Shown here: positions 1 through 3,720 of the stretch, piece by piece
Numbering within the stretch: the stretch's first letter is position 1
How the letters are laid out: each line of letters begins with the position of its first letter
Origin: Chlamydiota bacterium
GTDB lineage: Bacteria; Chlamydiota; Chlamydiia; Chlamydiales; Rhabdochlamydiaceae
Direction: 5' to 3'
Assembly (NCBI GenBank): GCA_023269365.1
Contig: JAHFTN010000094.1
Location: 1 to 5,962, forward strand
Length of the DNA: 5,962 nucleotides
The notes under the pieces: model-generated
Told to the model about the DNA's origin: nothing
What the model saw: the letters and a program-made list of their open reading frames with translations, nothing else
Database searches by the model: none
Translations under genes and position numbers: made by a program

Positions 1-303
1 GCGCCGGGCACTTGCACTCCACACACGAAATTCAAAGGGACGATCTACGTGTTGACGAAAGAAGAAGGTGGCCGTCATACGCCATTCTTTAAAGGATACC
101 GTCCTCAGTTTTATTTCCGTACGACAGACGTGACAGGCACTGTGACGCTTCCTACTGGGACAGAGATGGTGATGCCTGGAGACAACGTTGAGATCGAAGC
201 AGAGCTGATCCACCCGATTGCGATGGAAGAAGGAATGAGATTTGCGATTCGTGAAGGGGGAAGGACAATTGGAGCTGGAACTGTAAGTAAAATTCTGAAG
301 TAA
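1..303 (+). CDS. tuf: Elongation factor Tu, C-terminal 100 residues (5'-truncated by window edge)
   Basis: EF-Tu is the cytoplasmic GTPase that carries aminoacyl-tRNA to the ribosomal A site. The reading frame is open from base 1 and ends at TAA 301-303. It covers essentially all of beta-barrel domain 3, while the GTPase domain and most of domain 2 lie outside the window. Family hallmarks read directly are GGRHTPFFKGYRPQF, FRTTDVTG, EMVMPGDN and MRFAIREGGRTIGAG, in the expected order and at the expected distance from the C-terminus (family length about 394 residues). The Gln of YRPQF and the Ala of FAIREGG, positions linked to kirromycin response in E. coli, have the usual residues. The ending VSKILK resembles chlamydial EF-Tu from memory. 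tuf followed by trnW-secE-nusG is a common order. A GTG at 49 lies inside the gene and is not a start. Identity is essentially certain. Confidence 0.98.
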   Translation, partial: APGTCTPHTKFKGTIYVLTKEEGGRHTPFFKGYRPQFYFRTTDVTGTVTLPTGTEMVMPGDNVEIEAELIHPIAMEEGMRFAIREGGRTIGAGTVSKILK

Positions 304-306
304 TGT

Positions 307-335
307 TTAGGAGTCTGTCATTGACAGACTCCTAA
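307..335 (+). terminator. 14-bp perfect inverted repeat 3 nt after tuf stop; probable terminator or 3'-end hairpin
   Basis: The left arm 307-320 (TTAGGAGTCTGTCA) is the exact reverse complement of 322-335, with one base (T321) between them. In RNA the innermost pairs would open to give a 3-5 nt loop and a stem of 12-13 bp. No T-run follows immediately; the nearest is TTTTT at 348-352, 12 nt downstream. It is therefore not a textbook Rho-independent terminator, but its place right after the tuf stop codon makes a role as mRNA 3' end or stabilising hairpin likely. Perfect symmetry also allows two-way function or a protein-binding site. Confidence 0.6.
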
Positions 336-365
336 CGTATTGGACAGTTTTTCCAGGGGAGAAGC

Positions 366-451
366 AGGAGGAAAATAACAAGATATTAGGATGGACAGGA
401 TGGGGAAATTTATTTTATCCTGTCCATCCTAATATCTTGTTATTTTCTCCT
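366..451 (+). repeat. Long near-perfect palindrome (about 35-bp arms, 15-nt loop) between tuf and tRNA-Trp
   Basis: Positions 371-401 pair base for base with 417-447 (31 consecutive Watson-Crick pairs). After one bulged G at 370 or 371, four more pairs (366-369 with 448-451) continue the stem. The loop is 402-416. The core GGATGGACAGGAT and its complement ATCCTGTCCATCC recall short intergenic repeats that I remember as widespread in environmental bacteria; this could not be checked. No target-site duplication is evident just outside (GAAGC versus CGGTT), and there is no coding capacity, so calling it a MITE would be inference. When transcribed it would form a very stable hairpin in the leader of tRNA-Trp, a plausible RNase III substrate or transcript boundary. 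The strand given is arbitrary. Confidence 0.85.
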
Positions 452-484
452 CGGTTTTCTTGGGTGAGAGGTTCTCTAAGACAG

Positions 485-557
485 GGGTGTGTAGCTCAGT
501 TGGTAGAGCAGCGATCTCCAAAGTCGCTGGTCGGGGGTTCGAGTCCCTCCGCACTCG
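485..557 (+). tRNA. trnW: tRNA-Trp, anticodon CCA
   Basis: A complete 73-nt cloverleaf can be folded by hand. The acceptor stem is 485-491 with 550-556, including G-T pairs at 2-71 and 6-67. T492 and A493 are positions 8-9. The D arm is GCTC/GAGC with loop AGTTGGTA. The anticodon stem is 511-515 with 523-527, and the loop CTCCAAA puts anticodon CCA at 518-520. The variable loop has 5 nt, and the T arm has loop TTCGAGT. The discriminator G557 is the base expected for bacterial tRNA-Trp. The 3' CCA is not encoded (ATTAA follows), so tRNA nucleotidyltransferase must add it. The gene decodes UGG. It sits between tuf and secE, a position I recall from Chlamydia genomes, and is probably cotranscribed with secE, whose start is about 20 nt downstream. 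Confidence 0.98.
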
Positions 558-563
558 ATTAAT

Positions 564-571
564 GGGGGGGG
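564..571 (+). promoter_or_regulatory. Run of eight G that serves as probable Shine-Dalgarno of secE
   Basis: Eight consecutive G precede TAATA and the ATG at 577, leaving 5 nt between tract and start codon. GGGGG can pair with the anti-SD CCUCC using one G-U pair. This tract supports the start at 577. The upstream in-frame ATG at 562 overlaps the tract and lies only 4 nt after the tRNA end, leaving no room for its own ribosome site outside the tRNA. Confidence 0.55.
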
Positions 572-576
572 TAATA

Positions 577-831
577 ATGGATGTGAGGGTTCAAGGGATG
601 ACAGAGGATTTAACTCCACAGGCTTCTAAGAAGAAACCCCTCTTTAGTTACTTGGAAGAGTTAAAGGCGGAATTGAAAAAAGTGAGTTGGACAACTCAAG
701 AAGAGTTGCTCTTCTCTACGAAAGTTGTTATCCTGTCCATCTTTGTCTTTGGATTTGGTATTTATTTCTTTGATCTGGTGATCAAGGGGATTTTAGATTT
801 AGTAGCACTTGTAGTGCATTTTATTTTTTGA
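577..831 (+). CDS. secE: Preprotein translocase subunit SecE (84 aa)
   Basis: SecE is the small essential subunit that clamps SecY in the SecYEG inner-membrane channel. The protein has a charged N-terminal tail (1-20), an amphipathic helix with the family signature ELKAELKKVSW at residues 28-38, and one membrane segment at about 50-68 (VVILSIFVFGFGIYFF), followed by a hydrophobic C-terminal tail. This is the single-span form typical of most bacteria. The usual Pro after the signature Trp (WPT) is Thr here (SWTT). ATG 577 is preferred because a G-rich ribosome site lies 5 nt upstream. ATG 598, with GAGGG at 585-589 and 8 nt spacing, is a serious alternative giving 77 residues. The frame stays open upstream through the tRNA gene, but those codons are not protein. 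The TGA overlaps the ribosome site of nusG, so the two genes are coupled. Confidence 0.92.
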   Translation: MDVRVQGMTEDLTPQASKKKPLFSYLEELKAELKKVSWTTQEELLFSTKVVILSIFVFGFGIYFFDLVIKGILDLVALVVHFIF

Positions 832-837
832 GGTGAC

Positions 838-1383
838 ATGCATAAGTGGTACGTCGTCCAGGTCATGTCTGGACAAGAGAAAAAAGTAAAGAAGACTTTA
901 GAAGAGAACCGCGAATCTAAGGGGATGTTGGAGTTTGTGGATGCGGTTCTCGTGCCTATTGAAAATGTTGCCGAAGTGAAAGGGGGACAGCACAAGGTCA
1001 GCGAAAAGAAACTATGGCCTGGCTATATCCTCGTAAGGTTGAACCTCACCGACGAAGCTTGGATGTATGTGCGCGAGACGAATGGAGTCTTAGGATTTTT
1101 GGGTGGGGAGAAGCCCAACCCGCTGCCTGATAGTGAAGTGAACGCGATCTTAACGTCAATGGAAGAGAAGAAGAATGTCGTCCAGAAACACAATATCTCA
1201 GCGGGAGATAAAGTAAAGATTACCGATGGGGTCTTTGTGAACTTTATTGGAGTGGTGCAAGAGGTGTTTCACGATAAAGGGCGTTTGAGCGTTCTCGTTT
1301 CCATTTTTGGAAGAGATACCCGTGTGGATGATTTAGAATTTTGGCAAGTGGAACTGGTCTCTAGCGATGTAGAGACGGCATAG
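838..1383 (+). CDS. nusG: Transcription elongation/antitermination factor NusG (181 aa)
   Basis: NusG binds the clamp of RNA polymerase, limits pausing, and links the polymerase to Rho or to ribosomal protein S10. The length equals that of E. coli NusG (181). The NGN domain starts at once (WYVVQVMSGQEKKV, 4-17) and contains the conserved WPGYILVRL at 60-68 and the RETNGVLGFLGG stretch at 79-90. A linker at about 95-120 leads to the C-terminal KOW domain (AGDKVKITDGVFVNFIGVVQEV at 122-143, then SVLVSIFGRDTRVDDLEFWQVE to 172). The start ATG 838 follows the secE stop by 6 nt. GAGGT at 830-834 overlaps that stop and gives only 3 nt spacing, so reinitiation after secE is likely. Both domains are intact. 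Confidence 0.98.
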   Translation: MHKWYVVQVMSGQEKKVKKTLEENRESKGMLEFVDAVLVPIENVAEVKGGQHKVSEKKLWPGYILVRLNLTDEAWMYVRETNGVLGFLGGEKPNPLPDSEVNAILTSMEEKKNVVQKHNISAGDKVKITDGVFVNFIGVVQEVFHDKGRLSVLVSIFGRDTRVDDLEFWQVELVSSDVETA

Positions 1384-1388
1384 GAATT

Positions 1389-1429
1389 TTACCACAGAGT
1401 ACAGATTTTCTCTGTGATTTTTGTGGTGA
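1389..1429 (+). terminator. Terminator-like hairpin after nusG with a competing alternative fold
   Basis: CACAGAG at 1393-1399 pairs with CTCTGTG at 1410-1416 (7 bp, 10-nt loop) and is followed by A and TTTTT at 1418-1422, giving a weak intrinsic terminator 9 nt after the nusG stop. A second pairing shares bases 1393-1395: TTACCAC 1389-1395 with GTGGTGA 1423-1429 (7 bp, one G-T), which would disrupt the base of the terminator stem. A two-state attenuator is possible but is inference. The stem is moderate in G+C and would need energy calculation. Confidence 0.5.
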
Positions 1430-1448
1430 AGGTATTTTTTAATTAGCG

Positions 1449-1474
1449 TTCCCTTTGCCTCTAAGGGAATTTTT
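1449..1474 (+). terminator. Second terminator-like hairpin in the rplK leader
   Basis: TTCCCTT 1449-1455 pairs with AAGGGAA 1463-1469 (7 bp, 7-nt loop TGCCTCT) and is followed directly by TTTTT at 1470-1474. It lies 21 nt before the rplK start and just ahead of its ribosome site. It could end nusG transcripts, attenuate the ribosomal protein operon, or form part of the RNA bound by L1, which represses the L11-L1 operon in E. coli through a site upstream of rplK. I could not match the L1 recognition motif with confidence. Confidence 0.5.
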
Positions 1475-1495
1475 ATGGATTTGAGGAATTAAACG

Positions 1496-1924
1496 ATGGC
1501 AAAGAAAATTGTAAAAGTCATTAAGCTGGAGATCCCTGCTGGCAAAGCAAATCCAGCGCCTCCTATTGGACCGGCCCTTGGGGGTGCAGGGGTCAACATC
1601 ATGGCATTCTGTAAAGAATTTAATGCAAAGACGCAAGATAAAGCAGGGGATATCCTTCCTGTAGAAATTACGGTATACCAAGATAAAACATTTTCTTTTG
1701 TGACAAAACAACCCCCTGTTTCTCGCATGATTTTAAAGGAGTTAGCGATTGAGAAGGGGTCTAAAGTTCCCAACAGAGAGAAAGTGGGGAAATTGAAAAA
1801 GTCGCAAGTATTGAAAATTGCAAGAAATAAGATCCAAGATATGCGTGCCTCTTCTGAAGAGGCGGCAATGATGCTCGTCCAAGGGACAGCGCGTTCTATG
1901 GGTGTAGATATTATCGAAGGGTAG
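1496..1924 (+). CDS. rplK: 50S ribosomal protein L11 (142 aa)
   Basis: L11 binds the GTPase-associated region of 23S rRNA at the base of the L10-L12 stalk, where elongation factors act. Its length of 142 matches the family. The N-terminal domain (1-70) has the paired prolines of NPAPPIGPALG (19-29, the thiostrepton-linked site in other bacteria) and GVNIMAFCKEFNAKT (32-46). The C-terminal RNA-binding domain (from about 73) includes KQPPVS, KVGKL and the signature GTARSMGVDI (130-139). LGGAGVN replaces the LGQQGVN of E. coli; chlamydial L11 has a similar variant from memory. The start ATG 1496 has TTGAGGAA at 1482-1488, 7 nt upstream. It is the first gene of the ribosomal protein run, after two terminator-like hairpins. 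Confidence 0.99.
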   Translation: MAKKIVKVIKLEIPAGKANPAPPIGPALGGAGVNIMAFCKEFNAKTQDKAGDILPVEITVYQDKTFSFVTKQPPVSRMILKELAIEKGSKVPNREKVGKLKKSQVLKIARNKIQDMRASSEEAAMMLVQGTARSMGVDIIEG

Positions 1925-1931
1925 ACTTTCG

Positions 1932-1981
1932 AAAAAGGGAACGACAGCTCTTAGTGTTTCTGTCGAATAAAAAAAAGGGAA
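1932..1981 (+). other. rplK-rplA spacer: duplicated purine box flanking a small hairpin
   Basis: The 62-nt spacer contains AAAAAGGGAA twice, at 1932-1941 and 1972-1981, 40 nt apart. Between the copies CGACAG (1942-1947) pairs with CTGTCG (1960-1965) around a 12-nt loop. The downstream copy is the likely Shine-Dalgarno of rplA (AGGGA ending at 1980, 6 nt before ATG 1987). The upstream copy would serve only the unlikely GTG 1954. The hairpin may present or shield the ribosome site of rplA. Confidence 0.5.
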
Positions 1982-1986
1982 TCAGA

Positions 1987-2697
1987 ATGCATCGAAGCAA
2001 GCGGTTTCGGGAGATAGATAAGTTAATTGATGTAACGAAGGCTTACACAGTTGACGAAGCTATCGAGCTATTGAAGAAATGTCCACCTGTCAAGTTTGAT
2101 CAGTCAGTGGAATTGTCTCTTAAAACAGGCGTCGATGCCCAAAAATCTGAACAGCTAGTGCGAGGGACTGTCTCATTACCGAATGGGACGGGAAAACGTA
2201 TTGTCATCGTGGTCTTCGCCAAGGGCGATAAGATCAAAGAGGCGCTGGATGCGGGTGCAGATTTTGCGGGTAACGAGGAATTATTTGAAAAAATCAAGTC
2301 GGGATGGCTTGGTTTTGACGCTGTCATTGCAACGCCAGATATGATGCGAGATCTTGGAAAGCTCGCAAAGATCTTAGGGCCTCGTGGGTTGATGCCTACG
2401 CCCAAAGCGGGGACAGTGACGGCAGATGTGGCTAAAGCTGTAGCGGAGTCGAAAGCGGGAAAAATTGAGTTTAAATCGGATAAGCATGGTGTCGTCAATG
2501 CGCCGGCCGGTAAGCTTTCCTTTGCGTCGGCGAAACTCAAAGAAAATCTCGTAGCGATTTTGTCTGCGATTATACGCGCTAAGCCAGCAACTGCTAAGGG
2601 AGTGTATCTTAAGTCACTATCCCTTTCTTCGACAATGGGTCCTGGGATGAAAATCGATCTGCAAACTTTTGCGGAAATTCATGGGGAGAAAGACTAG
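1987..2697 (+). CDS. rplA: 50S ribosomal protein L1 (236 aa)
   Basis: L1 forms the mobile stalk that helps release E-site tRNA, and in many bacteria it represses its own operon by binding mRNA. The length of 236 is close to the usual 225-235. Visible features are the N-terminal KRFREIDKLID, YTVDEAIELLKKCPPVKFDQSVELSLK (20-46), the domain II region IVIVVFAKGDKIKEALDAGAD, the family signature LGPRGLMPTPKAGTVT at 130-145, and the C-terminal KGVYLKSLSLSSTMGPG (204-220) with the RNA-contacting Thr-Met-Gly. The last residues FAEIHGEKD are unremarkable. CPPVKFDQSVE is very like chlamydial L1 from memory. ATG 1987 is chosen over the in-frame GTG 1954: AGGGA lies 6 nt before it, and the resulting N-terminus fits the family, whereas the extra 11 residues do not. 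Confidence 0.98.
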   Translation: MHRSKRFREIDKLIDVTKAYTVDEAIELLKKCPPVKFDQSVELSLKTGVDAQKSEQLVRGTVSLPNGTGKRIVIVVFAKGDKIKEALDAGADFAGNEELFEKIKSGWLGFDAVIATPDMMRDLGKLAKILGPRGLMPTPKAGTVTADVAKAVAESKAGKIEFKSDKHGVVNAPAGKLSFASAKLKENLVAILSAIIRAKPATAKGVYLKSLSLSSTMGPGMKIDLQTFAEIHGEKD

Positions 2698-2699
2698 AT

Positions 2700-3209
2700 A
2701 TGAGACCGGAAAAGCAATTGCTTCTCGATGAAATTAAAAATAAAATGACAGGTTCCAAGGCGGTCGTGTTTGCTAGATATGCACGATTAGAGCCTAATAA
2801 GTCCTCTGCGTTTCGCATCGATCTTGCGAAGACAGGGGGCTCTTTGGAAGTGGTCAAGAAACGGGTGCTGATCAAGGCGGCAGAAGCTGCTAAAATGAGT
2901 CTAGATCCCTCCCTGCTACAAGGACATATTGTGCTTGTCTTTGCTGAACAAGATCCGATTCAAACGGCAAAGGTGGTATACCGATTTCGCCAGGAGAATG
3001 AAGAGGTCTTGGAGGTGATCGGAGGTCGGTTTGAGGGGCTTTTCTATCCTGCGAGTGATGTGGAACAACTCTCCAAGCTTCCAAGCAAGGAAGAGATGCG
3101 CGCTCAGTTCTTAGGGACTCTCGAGGCGCCTCTTGCTCAAATGCTTGCAGTTGTGGAAGCGTTCCTTGCCTCCGTTACGGACAATAAGTCAGAAAAAAAT
3201 AACACTTAA
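2700..3209 (+). CDS. rplJ: 50S ribosomal protein L10 (169 aa)
   Basis: L10 (P0 family) anchors the L12 dimers to 23S rRNA and so forms the base of the factor-recruiting stalk. The length of 169 fits the family (about 165-175). It has the expected N-terminal pattern RPEKQLLLDEIKNKM, then AVVFARYARLEPN, and the basic VVKKRVLIKAAEAAK stretch, and a C-terminal helix rich in Leu and Ala (residues about 137-160, QFLGTLEAPLAQMLAVVEAFLA) that binds L12 dimers. The tail is polar and lysine-rich (DNKSEKNNT). The ATG lies 2 nt after the rplA stop, with GGGAG at 2684-2688 inside rplA as ribosome site (11 nt spacing), so translational coupling to L1 is likely. Sequence conservation in this family is low; context and C-terminal helix settle the call. 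Confidence 0.96.
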   Translation: MRPEKQLLLDEIKNKMTGSKAVVFARYARLEPNKSSAFRIDLAKTGGSLEVVKKRVLIKAAEAAKMSLDPSLLQGHIVLVFAEQDPIQTAKVVYRFRQENEEVLEVIGGRFEGLFYPASDVEQLSKLPSKEEMRAQFLGTLEAPLAQMLAVVEAFLASVTDNKSEKNNT

Positions 3210-3215
3210 AATTAA

Positions 3216-3222
3216 AAGAGGT
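3216..3222 (+). promoter_or_regulatory. Shine-Dalgarno of rplL supporting a GTG start
   Basis: AAGAGGT lies 7 nt before GTG 3230. There is no in-frame ATG nearby upstream, and the next Met codon is residue 21 inside the conserved N-terminal domain, so GTG 3230 is the only start giving a normal L12. Confidence 0.85.
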
Positions 3223-3229
3223 TTTTACC

Positions 3230-3619
3230 GTGTCTAACCAAACTATTGATACATTAGTGGAAGCATTAAGCCAGTTGAGCGTTCTCGATATGGCAAAATT
3301 AAAAACAGCTCTCGAAAACAAGTGGGGCGTTAAGGCGGCTGTTGCCGCAGCGCCAGCTTCTGCAGCGCCTACTGCTGCTGAGGCTCCTGCTGCTGAGTCT
3401 ACTGAATTCAAAGTCACGCTGGAAGTCGCTCCTGATGATAAAAAAATCGGAGTGATTAAGGCTGTGCGTGAAATTACAGGGCTTGGGCTGAAAGAAGCGA
3501 AAGAGATGGTCGAAGGAGCTCCTAAGGTCTTGAAAGAGACTTGCTCTAAAGCGGAATCGGAAGAGATCTCCAAGAAGATCACAGCAGGTGGTGGAAAAGT
3601 CACTGTGAAGGGTCTCTAG
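3230..3619 (+). CDS. rplL: 50S ribosomal protein L7/L12 (129 aa)
   Basis: L12 is the multi-copy stalk protein that recruits and stimulates translation GTPases, including the EF-Tu encoded at the left edge. The N-terminal dimerisation/L10-binding domain (1-33) reads TIDTLVEALSQLSVLDMAKLK. A flexible Ala/Pro hinge spans about 36-57 (AAVAAAPASAAPTAAEAPAA). The globular C-terminal domain (58-129) has the factor-binding helix GVIKAVREITGLGLKEAKEMVEGAP at 74-98, with the conserved Lys and Gly positions. The C-terminal KGL matches chlamydial L12 from memory. The length is typical (120-130). It starts with GTG, 20 nt after rplJ, and is followed by a strong stem-loop ahead of rpoB. The hinge DNA is a run of GCT/GCA/CCT codons, internally repetitive but in frame. 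Confidence 0.99.
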   Translation: MSNQTIDTLVEALSQLSVLDMAKLKTALENKWGVKAAVAAAPASAAPTAAEAPAAESTEFKVTLEVAPDDKKIGVIKAVREITGLGLKEAKEMVEGAPKVLKETCSKAESEEISKKITAGGGKVTVKGL

Positions 3620-3643
3620 TTCGAATAGAGAGTGAGGACCCGA

Positions 3644-3686
3644 GAGCAGAAGCCCCTTGCGTATGGGCTTCTGCTCGTTTGTTTTT
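3644..3686 (+). terminator. Stem-loop with T-rich tail between rplL and rpoB (terminator or attenuator)
   Basis: GAGCAGAAGCCC 3644-3655 pairs perfectly with GGGCTTCTGCTC 3665-3676 (12 bp, 7 of them G-C, 9-nt loop), followed by G, TTT, G and TTTTT (3678-3686). This is the best intrinsic terminator in the window. Full termination would cut rpoB off from the ribosomal genes; E. coli has a partial attenuator at the same place, so attenuation that sets the ratio of L12 to beta is the likely role. No clear promoter was seen in the 34 nt between its tail and rpoB. Confidence 0.85.
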
Positions 3687-3705
3687 CTATTTAGTTTAAT
3701 TAAAG

Positions 3706-3712
3706 TTAGGAG
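3706..3712 (+). promoter_or_regulatory. Shine-Dalgarno of rpoB
   Basis: TTAGGAG lies 8 nt before ATG 3721 and fixes the rpoB start. The encoded N-terminus begins with a short basic lead (LKRSPQRVSARGK) before the conserved LPNLIEIQIKSYSQFL. Confidence 0.8.
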
Positions 3713-3720
3713 CTATTTCG

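Noticed and set aside
391..432. A 13-codon ORF inside the long palindrome (ATG 391 to TAA 430-432), with an AGGAGG 20 nt upstream
   Set aside because: The SD spacing is far too long, the ORF is wholly made of palindrome sequence, and its peptide has no attenuation-type codon run.
437..465. Possible promoter for tRNA-Trp: TTGTTA at 437-442
   Set aside because: At 17-bp spacing the -10 would be TTGGGT, a poor match; the -35 also falls inside the palindrome arm.
460..576. N-terminal extension of SecE through the tRNA-Trp gene
   Set aside because: The extension is a translation of the tRNA itself; the tRNA cloverleaf is complete, and suitable ATG codons follow it.
762..995. Open frame on the minus strand across secE/nusG, and similar minus-strand frames at 1439-1773, 2100-2540, 2609-2875, 2890-3084, 3175-3603, 3724-4179, 4272-4595 and 4624-4893
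   Set aside because: All lie antisense to clearly identified conserved genes and encode nothing recognisable; they are shadow frames.
1421..1449. Possible rplK promoter: TTGTGG at 1421-1426
   Set aside because: At 17-bp spacing the -10 would be TAGCGT, and the -35 overlaps the hairpin tail; too weak to annotate.
1954..1986. GTG start at 1954 giving L1 an 11-residue extension
   Set aside because: The extra residues do not resemble L1 N-termini, and a well-spaced AGGGA serves ATG 1987.
3327..3400. GCT/GCA-rich repetitive stretch in rplL, considered as a microsatellite
   Set aside because: It encodes the Ala/Pro hinge normal to every L7/L12 and remains in frame.
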